64,000 nucleotides of DNA from Trematomus loennbergii (Eukaryota; Chordata; Actinopteri; Perciformes; Nototheniidae), in contig JAAOOA010000193.1 of NCBI GenBank assembly GCA_012861695.1, positions 352,001-416,000 of the forward strand. Direction: 5' to 3'. The notes under the pieces were generated by a model, which was given only the letters and a program-made list of their open reading frames with translations, was not told where the DNA came from and ran no database searches. Position 1 is the stretch's first letter; each line of letters opens with the position of its first letter. Of this stretch, positions 34,077-46,132 are shown one piece after another. The translations under genes and the position numbers were made by a program.

Positions 34077-35738
34077 ATGGCGCAGAAAGGAGTTCAGCTG
34101 GACCGGGAAACCTTCTCTTGTTCGATCTGTCTGGATCTACTGAAGGATCCGGTGACGACTTCCTGTGGACACAGCTACTGCATGAAGTGTATTAAAGGCT
34201 TCTGGGATGGAGAGGATGAGAAGAAGATCCACAGCTGCCCTCAGTGTAGGCAGAGCTTCACACCGAGGCCTGTCCTGCTGAAAAACACCATGTTAGCAGC
34301 TTTAGTGGAGGAGCTGAAGAAGACTGGACTCCAAGCTGCTCCTGCTGATCACTGCTATGCTGGAGCTGAAGATGTGGCCTGTGATGTCTGCACTGGGAGA
34401 AAACTGAGAGCCTGTAAGTCCTGTCTGCAGTGTTCTGGCCTCTTATTGTGACAAACACCTCCAGCCTCATTATGACGCAGCTACATTAAAAAACACAAGC
34501 TGGTGGAGCCCTCCAAGAAGCTCCAGGAGAACATCTGCTCTCGTCACGACGAGGTGATGAAGATGTTCTGCCGCACTGATCAGCAGTGTATCTGTTATCT
34601 CTGCTCTGTGGACGAACACAAAGGCCACGACACAGTGTCAGCTGCAGCAGAGAGGACTGAGAGGCAGAGAGAGCTGGAGGGGAGTCGACTAAACATCCAG
34701 CAGAGAATCCAGGACAGAGAGAAGGAGGTGAAGCTGCTTCAGCAGGAGGTGGAGGCCGTCAATGGCTCTGCTGATAAAGCAGTGGAGGACAGTGAGAAGA
34801 TGTTCACTGAGCTGATCCGTCTCATGGAGAAAAGAAGCTCTGATGTGAAGCAGCAGGTCAGATCCCAGCAGAAGAGTGAAGTGAGTCGAGTCAAAGAGCT
34901 TCAGGAGAAGCTGGAGCAGGAGATGGCTGAGCTGAAGAGGAGAGACGCTGAGCTGAAGCTGCTGTCTCACACAGAGGATCACAACCAGTTTCTGCACAGC
35001 TACCCCTCACTGTCAGCCCTCAGTGAACCTACACACTCATCCAGCATCAACATCCGTCCTCTGAGCTACTTTGAGGACGTGACGGCGGCCCTGTCAGCAG
35101 TCAGAGACAAACTACAGGACGTCCTGAGAGAGGAATGGACAAACGTCTCACCGACTGAAGTGGATGTTTTACTGTCAGCAGCAGAGCCCACCACCAGAGC
35201 TGGGTTCTTAAAATATTCACAGGAGATCACACTGGATCCAAACACAGCAAACACACATCTGTTATTATCTGAGGGGAGCAGAAAAGCAACACTCATGAAA
35301 CAACATCAGTCTTATTCTAGTCACCCAGACAGATTCACTGATGGCTCAGGTCCTGAGTAGAGAGAGTCTGACTGGACGTTGTTACTGGGAGGTGGAGTGG
35401 AGAGGGGGAGGAGTTTATGTAGCAGTCGCATACAAGAATATCATCAGAGCAGGGAGGGGAATGAATGTGGATTTGGATCAATGACAAATCTTGGTCCTTA
35501 GATTGTAACCAAAACAGTTATTCATTTCGTTACAACAGAATCATCACTCCCGTCTCAGGTCCTCTGTCCTCCAGAGTAGGAGTGTACCTGGATCACAGAG
35601 CAGGTATTCTGTCCTTCTACAGCATCTCTGAAACCATGACTCTCCTCCACAGAGTCCAGACCACATTCACTCAGCCGCTACATGCTGGAGTTTGCTTTTG
35701 GTGATGGAGCCACAGCTGAGTTTTGTAAACTGAAATAG
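34077..35738 (+). pseudogene. TRIM copy D: full-length but frameshifted TRIM16-like gene
   Basis: The start [19 protein letters not shown] has A at -3 and G at +4. RING ligands are complete, and the RING loop is three residues longer than in copy B (DEKKIHSC). A 1-bp insertion near 34433 in B-box 1 and a 1-bp deletion near 34485 shift about 17 codons out of frame and then restore it. B-box 2, coiled coil and PRY are open from 34503. A 2-bp loss near 35341-35347 ends the frame at 35360. SPRY continues in broken pieces, with another deletion near 35478, and the terminal residues are altered with a premature TGA at 35702-35704. The family stop would be at 35736-35738. Several indels make it a likely pseudogene, though a RING-only product from the first frame (34077-34451) is formally possible. 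Confidence 0.88.
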
Positions 35739-36524
35739 CCTGAAGTCATTTGAGGAACTCTTCTACTTCTTAAACTCATTGTGTGTCCATCATTGTTGCT
35801 GAGAGCTGATTGTTCATGTCTTCACTGCACAGAGATCAGCTGTCAATCAAACATTATGGGATGTGCTTTAACATCTTCTCATGAGTTGTTCTGTAGATGT
35901 TGGAGTTTCTTTAGGCGGCGCTCCTTCCTGTGTCTGTTTAGCCATGGAGGCTGTCACTGCTCAGGAGGATTTCTGTTAACCTCAACTCATATTTCTCTGC
36001 ATGGAAATGTAAACTTTGCTCTAAAATTTGTTGAATATCGATATTGATTATTTGTATGTTGTTGTTTCTCTTGTAAAGCATGAGAGAGAGAAAGCAGAGC
36101 TTCTTTCATTTAGATATTTTAAATGTCTTTTATTTTTGACTAAGTCTCAATGTGTTGAATGCATAAATGAAAGTTTGAAGAAGGAAATAAAACACATTAA
36201 AAGAAAAGCTAACAGGTTGAGTTTGTAAATGTCAAGATGTGAGATGAGTGCCACATTTACATGTCTGTACAAAATAAAATGTTGGGTTTTTCTTGTTAAT
36301 AAAAGAGCTAAGAGGAAAAGTGAAAATCTTCGTTTTTTTAATAATAAAAATATCTATTAATTCATTTCTGAAAAATATATTGCATTTGATTTATTTTTAG
36401 GATTAAGAAAAATAAATAAATTCAGATTTTATTTTATTTTTCAGAAAAACATGTGAAAGCCTTTTAGCTGATGCAGCTCTTTCAGTAAACCCTGCTCAGT
36501 TTCGTCAGGTTGATGTAGATGTCT
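35739..36524 (+). other. 3' UTR/flank of TRIM copy D
   Basis: Matches the flanks of copies A to C. AATAAA is at 36186-36191, with a second near 36273. Confidence 0.7.
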
Positions 36525-37783
36525 CTTCAACAACTACAGGCCTATATCCAAGCTGCCTTTTATTTCAAAAGTGTTAGAGAAAGTTGTTGCCAAACAGCTT
36601 ACTGCTGTCTTTACTGCAAACACAATTTTAGATAAGTTCCAATCAGGTTTTCGTCAGAAGCATTCCACTGAAACTGCTCTCCTTAGAGTCTCCAACGACA
36701 TAATGATGTCTTCGGATAGATGTCAATGCTCCGTTTTAGTGCTGCTGGACCTTAGCGCAGCTTTTGACTCTGGATCACAGAATAATGATGGAAAGGCTCG
36801 GGCAGGTGGGTGTCTCAGGGAGTGTCCTGAAATGGTTCTCCTACCTTTCAGATAGGAGTTTCTCTGTGTCTTTAGGCCCTTTCACTTCTGATACTGCTGC
36901 TCTTACCTGTGGTGTGCCTCAAGGTTCTGTTTTGGGTCCTATTATATTGTCCTTATATATGCTTCCCTTAGGTCAGGTTATCAGCAGATTTAGTAATATT
37001 TCCTACCACTGTTACGCTGATGATATTCAACTCTATGTCTCTTTTAAACCTGATAATCCCGGCTGGATGTCTAATAACTTTTTGCAGCTTAATGCAGACA
37101 AAACAGAGGTCCTTATCATTGTGTCAGACAGTATAGCTCCGAAGGTTGCAAAGAGTATAGGGTCCCTTTCCTCAGCTGTTCGGTCTAATTTACGTCTTGG
37201 TGAGACATTTGATCAGGCAATGCATTTTGATCAGCATATTAAATAATTTACCCGTACATTGCTTTTTCCATCTCAGAAATATTGCGAAGCTCAGGTCTGT
37301 TGTGTCATTAGTGGAACTTGAAATGATCATTCATGCTTTCATATATCCCGGCTGGATTATTGTAACTCCATTTTCACGTGTTTCCACAAGTCAACTCTCA
37401 ACGGCCTACAATGGTCCAGAAAGCTGCTGCAAGACAGTTAATCAGGTCCAGCAGGATGACACACATAACACCCATTTTAAAATCCTTACATCGGCTCCCG
37501 ACCGGTTTCAGAATTGATTTTAAGGTTCTGGTTATTACCTATAGAGCCCTGCATGGAAATGCACCAGAGTATATATGTGTGACCTTCTCCTTCCCTACAT
37601 CGCCAGTAGGTCACTTAGGACCAGGGCCTACTGTCTGTCCCACGGTCTCCTTTAAAATCTAAAGGTGACCATGCCTTTCAAGTGGAGCTCCAACTCTCTT
37701 CCTATAGACATCCGCTCTGCAGTCTCTGTAGAAGCTTTTAAAAAACTACCGAAGACCTATCTTTTTACATTGGCTTTTATTTC
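36525..37783 (+). mobile_element. L2-type LINE fragment, unit D
   Basis: Best preserved of the four TRIM-linked L2 fragments: [45 protein letters not shown], shared 2-bp deletion, [21 protein letters not shown], an intact YADD, then C-terminal domain pieces with frameshifts. It ends at 37783 where a second LINE is inserted. Confidence 0.88.
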
Positions 37784-40631
37784 CAGTGTAGTTGGAGTTC
37801 CAGTGTCGTGTGCTGCTTGCTGAGGAGACCTCTTACCCCGGGGATACCACGGAGAGACCGGTGCCCTTCCTCGCTGCTGCTTTCGCCTGTCCTTTGCTGC
37901 TGTCAGGAGGAGGATTTTTGCCCCGGGAACATCGCGGATATTGTGTGCTAGTCTGGGAGGATGGCCCATATCGTGATTCTGCTGTGCCTGTTAACTGTTC
38001 TGGACTATGAGAAGATCTCTAGTCATCCTGAGAAGCCTACTGGATTCAGGTCTGTTCTGCCACCCGCAGTAGGCATCCCCTGCAAAGGGTCGGATGTGTT
38101 ACACAAACAGTTACCGGTCACCTTGTCGCAGACAATCTGCTTGACAAAATATGTTTGTTTTTGTTTGCCTGCAATGATGGTACTTCAGGACTGCTTCTTA
38201 AGCTCAAATCACACTCTCGCAGACTTTTCCGGTGATTCTAAAGTAGATGACAATGTGTGTGTCGATTAAGAGGAAAAGATGCCTGGTTTTTTTGTTGTTA
38301 TTACTGTCAGGAAATGTTCAACCTAACACTGGTCCGCCCAGTAGTAGTAGTCAGATCGCTACTCCTGCTGATTTTAAAGCTAGATCTGGGTGTATTTCAT
38401 CCACTTGAATGTGCGTAGTCTGTTAGGTAAACTAGATTTTGTCCGCATTTGGGCAAGCTCGACTGACGCTGACGTCATTGTGTTATCAGAAACATGGCTA
38501 AATAAAACTATTTGGCCTCTGACATATCCTTAAATGGCTATAATGTGTATCGTACCGACCGGCCTAATAAAGGTGGTGGAGTTGCCATTTATGTTAAGAA
38601 TAAGTTCAGTGTAACCACATTGATCTCCAAATCTGTCAGTAAGCAATTCGAATTTTTAGCCTTAAATATAGAAGTGGCAAAGGGGCAACAAGTCATGGTG
38701 GTAGGGTGTTACAGACCCCCCTCAGCTGTCAAGGACTCCTTGTCTTCACTAGCAAAACCAACTAGACTACAAGGAAATAGTGCTACTTGGAGATTTTAAC
38801 TGGGACTGGTTAACTGCAGTATCAGAGGATTTTAAAAACCTTTGTATCTCTCTGAATGTTACTCAGATTGTTGACAGTCCTACTCGCCCTAACGTTAAGT
38901 CCCCTAATAAATCATCCCTAATTGATCTCATTCTAACTAATGTTCCCTATAAATACCCATCTGTGGGAGTATTTGCAAATGATGTGAGTGACCACTGTGT
39001 TGTAGCCACAATTAGGGACACTAAGGTCCAAAGGTTAAACCCCGTATTATTATTAAGAGACACATAAAACATTTTGTGGAGCAGGGTTTTGTTCATGATC
39101 TGTTTGGGTTTGATTGGGGAAAAATCGATCTGTGTGCTGATGTTGAAACTGCATGGTCTTATTTTTATCTTGGTTTTATGGAAATTATAGATAGACATGC
39201 ACCCCTACGTACTTTTAGAGTAAAGGGACGAGACAATCCTTGGTTTTCTGCTGAACTGTCCAGTCTCCTACATGAGAGAAACAAGGCCTGGGCAAAGGCT
39301 AGGAAATCAGGCTCAGAGGTAGAATGGCTGCGTTTTAGGCAACTAAGAAATAGCTTCACTTCACAGGTCAAAAGTGCTAAGTCGAAGTACTATTTGTCAG
39401 TTACTACAGAAAACCTAAATAATCCTAGGAAATTTTGGAAAGCCATAAAATCGATATCCACCGGTGAGATCCGAAATGAGCTACCTCCGTGCATTGCCAC
39501 AACATCTGGCTCTATATCGGACAGGGCTACTATGTTAAATTGTTTTAATGAGCATTTTGTGTCCTGCGGTTCTATGTTTGATTCTGTGACTAACTCTGCT
39601 TCTGTGAACACCACAGTCGGTGACTCTGAACAATAGGTGCGTTCACACCGGAGTACTTTGGTGTACTTTTCCCACAATAGTTCATCAGAACTACGATATA
39701 TTTGCGTTCACACCAAAAAGCCCCAGGAACTAAAGTAGCTCAACTTAGTTCGCGAGACTCGCTTTTCAGGCCCTGCTACAGAGCAGGGTCTCTCGTGGGA
39801 GAAAGTAGTTTTGTACGTCTGATTGGCTGTGCGGAATGCAAACCACGCCCGTTTGACTCAGAATTTTTTGTTGTAAGCGGCCATTGTATTTCCTCGCTTC
39901 GCAGCACACACGAAGAGATTCCTTTTGTGAAAGCAGTTATTATAGCAACACTAAATAAATCAATTGGAGCGGTGGAGTGATGAGGATGAGGATGTGTCTG
40001 CGCTTCTGGCGATTGACTCGGAGGACGCGAAGCAGCGCATTCAGAAGCTTCTATACATAAATACATGCACTGCACTGTTTTAATCTGCACAATACTGGTC
40101 TTAGATGTACTTTTATTTGCTCAGTAGATCGAGCTAGCCATGGTAGAACTTGCTAACGTTAGGTCCAAGCTGGCTAATAACATCTAGCTAGCTAGCTATT
40201 CTCATCCATGCCCGCTATGAACACGTTTTGACTTGTGAATAAGTGTGCAATGTTCTGTAATTTGCTTCACTAACTCATGGCACTAATCGTGTGTTTCAGG
40301 CGAGGTGTTTCTCTCAGGATTAGAAACTAGTTTTCCCCTAAAAAACGATAATATAACGTTAGCAATTAGCATGCTAGCTGGACATAATGCTACCTCTGTG
40401 GCTAATGCATAGAGGTAAACAATAGATTGTCGATGCTATAATTTCAAGTAATTTGCAACATTCATTCTACATGTTAATGGTAAAAGCTTAAACAGTTGAT
40501 TACCTGCATGCCACAAAGACTGATGTTCTAATATTTTTGCACATTGAAGTAGAAATGTAATTGAAATTCTATTTACTGCCTAAAACATTGTTCCTTGTAT
40601 TATCCTAAATAGTTTGACCTTGTTTCCTCAG

Positions 40632-40821
40632 AAGGCTTCTCAGACTACATGGAGGATCCCTCAGAGAAACACAGTTTCCACGTTCAGTTCCCCCCCCGCT
40701 GAGAGGAGGCAGCTCTACACCCTGTGCCCGGTCAGCGGACACCATCAGGACTACTATCTGATCACAGAGGATCCCATCCTGACCGCTGCTGCCATACTGC
40801 AGCAAACAGGAGGGAACGGAG
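40632..40821 (+). other. Exon-like segment 1 of an unrecognised protein in the 3.4-kb element
   Basis: Preceded by a pyrimidine-rich acceptor (tttcctcag) and followed by a donor (GAG/gtgaaa). It reads YMEDPSEKHSFHVQFP, then after a run of nine C in the next frame ERRQLYTLCPVSGHHQDYYL and ITEDPILTAAAILQQTGG. Phase fits segment 2 at 41326. The C-run frame change may be an error or decay. I do not recognise the family; it could be a second protein of the transposon or a captured host gene. Confidence 0.4.
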
Positions 40822-40959
40822 GTGAAAACACACTTTATACATTTAGATATGTGGAGCACAAAGAAAAGCATTGCTAAAAAACATTTAGCAGCTAAACTGT
40901 GGATAACAAGTAAACCACATTGGTTTGTTATTCAATATTCAAAAGCTTTTTGAATCATT

Positions 40960-41145
40960 ACATGTCACTTGTTAGACGCTTTTATCCAAAGCTTACATAC
41001 TCAATACTGTGGGCAATCCCAACAGGAGCACTTTGGGGTGAAGTGTCTCAGGGACACAACGACATGCTGACTGCAGTGGGGTTTGAACCTGTGCTCCCCT
41101 GATCCGAACACCAATGCACTTATCCACTGCGCCAGACGCCTCCCT
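40960..41145 (-). mobile_element. tRNA-derived SINE, minus orientation
   Basis: On the minus strand it has a B-box-like GGTTCAAACCCC, the 'gtgtccctgagacacttcacc' type body and the 'ttggataaaagcgtc' tail common in fish SINEs. It sits between the two exon-like segments. Confidence 0.7.
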
Positions 41146-41325
41146 ATCATGTCCTGAGAGCCCTCCATCCCCAATTGCTAGTGCCTTCACCATTTAAAAT
41201 GTTAATAGTCAAATCAAAGGTGTTCCCTGTGTTCCTCCTGTTGTGTGCCTGCAGAGACAGATTTGGACAATGTTGTGTCGTTGTTGCGATTAAACTGATC
41301 TTGTATCTTGCATATTTCACCTTAG

Positions 41326-41513
41326 GAAAGTGGGCACGCGATGACAGCTTCCTTGACACCATCATGGCGATGGCCCGCCGTGCCATGGTCAGCAAGGAGA
41401 ATGAGGACCTGCGTGCCAAGGAGATGCACGACGAACGGCTGCTGCATTCACACAAGGCCCAGGAATCGAGGTGGAACAAAATACCTTTCAGGCTGGGCTT
41501 CTGGCAGTGCTAA
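41326..41513 (+). other. Exon-like segment 2 with stop codon in the 3.4-kb element
   Basis: Acceptor 'tttcaccttag' at 41325. It reads KWARDDSFLDTIMAMARRA, then MVSKENEDLRAKEMHDERLL, then RWNKIPFRLGFWQC and a stop at 41511-41513. The acidic/basic helical character recalls the C-terminal part of Myb/SANT-like proteins of Harbinger elements, but I cannot confirm that. Joining with segment 1 keeps frame (GG/KWARDD). Confidence 0.42.
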
Positions 41514-41592
41514 GCGAGCTGATTAAATCCAACAGGCCTTCAATACAACATTAAGAAAAACTTGTGGTTGATAAACTGTACAATGACTTGTT

Positions 41593-41715
41593 GGGAGGCG
41601 TGTGATGCAGTGGTCTGGTGCGTTGGTGTTCGGATCAGGGGAGCACAGGTTCAAACCCCACTGCAGTCAGGATGTCGTTGTGTCCCTGGGCAAGACACTT
41701 CACCCCAAATTGCCT
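41593..41715 (+). mobile_element. tRNA-derived SINE, plus orientation
   Basis: Same family as 40960-41145 but inverted. A-box region 'gatgcagtggtctgg', B-box GGTTCAAACCCC at about 41648-41659, then 'gtgtccctgggcaagacact'. The tail differs from the other copy. Confidence 0.7.
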
Positions 41716-44700
41716 ACACCTGGGACAGTTAATTTTGTATTATTGTGATTATATATATATTGCCACTGTTATTATATTGTTTTGATACTACTGACACTTA
41801 TTGATCTGCTTCTGATAAATAAAAGAGAACCTACATGCACGGCACTAGCATCATGACTGTCTTTGTTTAAACCAGCAGCAGTGCAGCGGTACACAGACTA
41901 ACCTGTGTGTGTGTAACGTAGTTCTTCAGATGTGTATGCTTAACATGTATGTATTTATCACAGTAAAGATGGTATACAAAAGCGTTTTAAAGAGCTTTCA
42001 ACCTCATCCCATTGTCTTTAACACACATTTAACATAATAATATACTCATATTAATATACAAATATACAGTATGAGTACTGTTTTGATACTGACATTTAAT
42101 CTTTGCACAAAGGTGTGTCTGCACTATTGTAATTGTGTCTGTTGACTGTGGTAAATAAAAGAGAGAACCAAATGCACAGTACAAAAGATCAGCTTTATTG
42201 TCAATTTACAATTTCCATGCTGTTCAGATGCCTCAAGGGCTGTGCGCGTGTCTTGCCCCGTGGCGATTTGTTTAGGTTGCGTCTCCCCAATGGTTGCTTC
42301 CAGGCGAATACAGAGGAGTTGAAAAGATCCACTTTGATCCACTGCACATTGGTGTGCACCAGGCCGAGGTTCTACCCAGAGAGAGCGCGGGACACGACGC
42401 GTTCCGTAGTATTCGCATATCTGGAATACATACAAAGACACCAATTAGCCCTACATAACTCCATAAATCCTACATTAGATAGTATTAATGTGATTTAATG
42501 AACGTACCATTGCTGTTCTTTGGGCGTGATAACGGTCATCATCCTCAGCTATCGAAACATGTCCATAGCGTGTGCTTTTCGTGGTCCAATCCTTTTGTTA
42601 AGGCTTCTTAACCGCCTTCGCCTCCGACTCAGCATTTCTATTGCATTTGAATGGTCGATCTGTATTTTTATTTGTGGCTGAGTTATTGGCTTAAATAACT
42701 CCGTTACGAAGCTGTATTACACGAGCACCAAAACGTCAACAGAAGCATACAGCGGAAGCGGAAGCTTTTCTTCTTCTTCTCTCGGTTTTTTGGCGGATTG
42801 CAACTTTAAGGTGCATACCGCCACCTACTGTACTCGCCGTGAAGTTGTTTGCAGCCTGCCAGGAAAATCTAAGCAGAAGAAGAAGAAGTGACGTCAGCGG
42901 CTCATTTGCCTAATCCACCCCCAGGAACTCATTTTGGTGTGAACGCGATCTGCTTTAGTTCGTCAGAACTAAAAGAACTCTCATGAACTAAAGTTCTCAG
43001 GAACTACTGTGGGAAAAGTACTTGGTGTGAACGCGCCTAATGTGGTCTGGAAAACCCTTTCAGTTTTACTCCTTTTACTGTTGATGTTGTTCGTGAAGCT
43101 TTAACCAAGTTAGATCCTAAGAAACCGGCCGGCCCGGACAACGTGGAACCTTTCTTTTTAAAGATAGCTGCAGATTTTATTGCTCCACCTCTCACTACTC
43201 TTTTTAACCTCTCCCTCAGCACAAACACAATTCCAAAACTGTGGAAGTCAGCGTATGTCCTGCCTTTGCTGAAAGGAGGGGAGGCAACTGTCTTAAATAA
43301 TTATAAGCCCATCTCTAAATTGTCAGTTCTGGCTAAGGTTCTTGAACGCCTAGTGAGTGAGCAGGTAAAGGTGTTTTTATGTACAAATGACATCCTGTCA
43401 AAACATCAGTCAGGCTTCAGAAAGCAACATAGCACCATCACTGCCACAATGAAAGTGGTGAATGATGTGGCGAGTATTTTAGATAATAAGCAGAGCTGTG
43501 CAGCTCTATTTATTGACCTTTCCAAAGCGTTTGATACCGTCGATCATCGCATCTTAAAGCAGAGGCTACTCAGTATTGGCTTATCCAGCCATGCAGTGGG
43601 GTGGTTTGTGAACTACCTCTCTGAAGGTCCCAATGTGTTCATTTTGATGGGCTGTCTTCTGAGTGGTTAAACATTACTAATGGTGTTCCTCAAGGTTCTG
43701 TTTTAGGTCCACTTTTATTCTCCATCTACATCAATAGTTTAGGTGAAAATGTCGATGGAGCAACCTTACATTTTTATGCGGACGATACCGTTATGTACTG
43801 TGCAGTCCCTCCATTAAGGAGGCTGTTGTTGAATTGCAAGCTGCTTTTAACATTATTCAGACTCAGCTCTCTGAACTAAAGCTTCTTTTAAATGTTGATA
43901 AAACCAAGGTAATGCTCTTTTCAAAAGCCAAAAAGACACCAGAGCCTGTTTTAGATATTTAACTACGCAAGGAATAAAACTTGAAGTGGTTGCCTGTTAC
44001 AAATACCTTGGTATCTGGCTTGATGATTGTCTCACTTTTAAACGTCATGTCAATAACCTGCTTAAAAAACTGAGGGTTAGACTAGGTTTCTTCTACAGGA
44101 ACAAGTCCTGTTTCTCGCTCGAGGCCAGAAAAAGGCTAGTCACTGTGACCTTTTTACCTGTGCTGGACTATGGTGATCTGATTTATATGAATGCACCTGC
44201 CAATTGCCTGGTCAAGTTAGATGCTGCGTATCACAGTGCACTGAGATTTGTGACAAACTGTAAAGCATTAACCATCACTGTACCCTGTATGCAAGGGCTG
44301 GTCTGCCTTCACTAACTGTACGGAGGCTCAGTCACTGGTACATTTTTATATATAAAGCCATGTTAGGGAAACTTCCATCCTACATCTGCTCCCTGATCTC
44401 ACGGCGAATTGTAAGTGGCTACTGCCTGAGATCGCATGCTGTGGTTTTATTAAATGTGCCAACTGCTAGGACTGTCTTAGGGAAGATAGCATTTAGATGC
44501 GCAGCTCCACTGTCCTGGAATAGTCTGCAATTAAAATGGAAACTGAGCAATCTGGTGCCACTAAATGTTTTTAAAGCTCGGTTGGATGCTACTGAATCGG
44601 AAGCTGTTGGTACCTGTTCATGTGGATAGTATGTAATTGTAATCCCTGTAATGATGCTGTATGATGTCCTTTTGTTGTTCTGTTTATGTTTTTAATGTTT

Positions 44701-44804
44701 CATGTGGAACCTACTTGAGCAGGTCTCCCTTGAAAAAGAGGTCAATGATCTCAATGGGATACAACCTGGATAAATAAAGGTTTGAAATGAATGAATGAAA
44801 TTTC

Positions 44805-45480
44805 TATTTGAAATGTGGGTGGCAGTGGCGGTTCTAGAACTTTGCCACATGGGGTGGCAAAGGGGGGCAAGAGGTCATGCCAGGGTGGCATGGGGGGCGG
44901 ATAGTACGTGGTATTTTATACTGTATATAACCTATTTATTGTTAATTCATGCCCTAACACAAGTGTTCTTAATTCACAAGAGAAACAAGGTGTTCAGACA
45001 AACAATCGGGTGCCCTTTGAGTCCCCCAAGCTTACTTCAACATTTTAAATGAAAGGAAACTACAAAATGTATTTTAAAGCAATGAATTAATGGAACAGGT
45101 TGTTTTGCATTACAATGTAAACTAAATATATATATATATTTTGTTTTAAAAAATAAATTGGTTGTCTTAGTAGAAGACAGACATATTTGCATGTCCTCAC
45201 TAAGCATTATTACATATTAATTTAATATTAAACAAATCAAAATGTCCAATTATCCCAAAATGTTGCTGCTAATATAATCATATGCTTGTCAACTTTAACT
45301 GATCAAAAAGAAATTCTGAAAAATACTTGAATTATCTATGAAATTGCAATATTGACACACGTCCCTCAGTTTGTTTCAACCCCGTCACGCCATACCATTT
45401 ACCCTCCTATTAAGTTAAAATAATGGATCAGTCCATGTGTGATCTGCATTGAGGGAATTACATCACAAAAGTCTTCTGAA
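44805..45480. other. Remnant L2 flank and AT-rich spacer
   Basis: About 15 bp of the interrupted unit D L2 resumes (tatttgaaatgtg), then unrelated sequence beginning near 44823 (cagtggcggttctag), possibly the end of a hAT-like element. The rest is AT-rich with no supported gene. Confidence 0.4.
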
Positions 45481-45832
45481 GAAAGATGGCAAAGAAAGGC
45501 AAGTGTCAGTTTCTTCTCTCTATTTGCTCTTTTCCAGCCCTGTTTTTGCAAGGGCTGATTCTGTGAGGTAGCTTTAATGCAAATGAGCTGCAGCTGACCA
45601 CGCCCCCCTGCAGGAGAGGGGAGCGTGGTCAGAGGTCAGCTGCTGGGCTCTCAGAAGAGGGGGAGGAAAAGAGAGACTCCGTCCTCCGTGTTTTATTCTT
45701 ATATGATTATATAGAGTCATTATTCATTTGTTTTAAGCTCAATACATAACAAAGAAGACCTTTGACCGGCACTTTTCAAATTTTGTCCGGAAGATTTCAA
45801 CTTTAACGGATATGTTGACCGCGGAAAAAAAT

Positions 45833-46132
45833 CTAGTTCATAAAAATGTCCGTGGTAAAATGTTTAGAACACACAAGCAGAAATCTGCCGGAGTCTTCTG
45901 GCACATGTCCCTTGAAAATGAAGTCTCGCCACAGATTCTTGTCTTTTTCCAGGGATGGCATTGCATGCAGTCCCTTGTCCCGATTCTTGCAGCCAACAAC
46001 AGCACAATGTTTAACTCCCTTAGGCATCCTGGCAAGAGCAGGCAAAAACACAGATGTGACTGGGGGAGATTTAGCTTTGGCAATGGCCGTGGCCCAACCT
46101 CTCATCCCCCTGATAGGTGGAGAGTTGCCCAT
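45833..46132 (-). CDS. THAP zinc-finger domain fragment
   Basis: On the minus strand a likely start MPKGVKHC at 46027 gives a ~64-residue domain. Ligands C-x4-C-x39-C-x2-H (residues 8, 13, 53 and 56 from that Met) sit in KHCAVVGCKNRD and LLVCSKHFTTDIF, with a conserved Trp (NLWRDF). This is the C2CH pattern of THAP DNA-binding domains, found in P-element-like transposases and many host proteins. The frame stops soon after the domain. It lies inside a repeat whose right end (ttttgcatgataggtcc) is shared with the 37-bp VNTR loci, so it is more likely a transposon-derived remnant than a host gene. Confidence 0.6.
   Translation of the reverse strand: MGNSPPIRGMRGWATAIAKAKSPPVTSVFLPALARMPKGVKHCAVVGCKNRDKGLHAMPSLEKDKNLWRDFIFKGHVPEDSGRFLLVCSKHFTTDIFMN

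Larger units (their letters stand above)
39635..43038. mobile_element. 3.4-kb DNA transposon nested in the LINE
   Basis: The left end is AGGTGCGTTCACACC and the right end is GGTGTGAACGCGCCT. Inverted similarity extends inward about 45 bp (cttttcccacaatagttc against gaactactgtgggaaaag). AAT flanks both sides (39632-39634, 43039-43041). Removing the element and one AAT rejoins the LINE reading frame exactly. Ends and a 3-bp duplication suggest a Harbinger or ISL2EU-like group, but an AT 2-bp duplication is equally compatible. No transposase catalytic motif was recognised. The interior holds two SINEs and two exon-like segments. Confidence 0.8.
37784..44799 (+). mobile_element. Near full-length L2/CR1-group LINE inserted in the unit D L2, itself interrupted
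   Basis: The target ATTTC is present on both sides (37779-37783 and 44800-44804); the uninterrupted target is seen in unit B near 13730. An endonuclease domain is recognisable: LNVRSLLGKLDF (~38410), VIVLSETWLNKT, GGGVAIYVKNKFSV, LLGDFNWDW (~38785), SSLIDLILTNVP, NDVSDHCVVATI. The reverse transcriptase follows: [82 protein letters not shown]. The 3' tail is 'gataaataaaggtttgaaatg' then GAAT repeats. Frameshifts near 38400, 38765, 39065, 43630, 43960 and 44320, plus the nested element at 39635-43038, make it inactive. Confidence 0.88.

Noticed and set aside
41593..41715. tRNA gene
   Set aside because: Only degenerate A and B boxes within a SINE body; no cloverleaf and the same sequence recurs inverted at 40960-41145.
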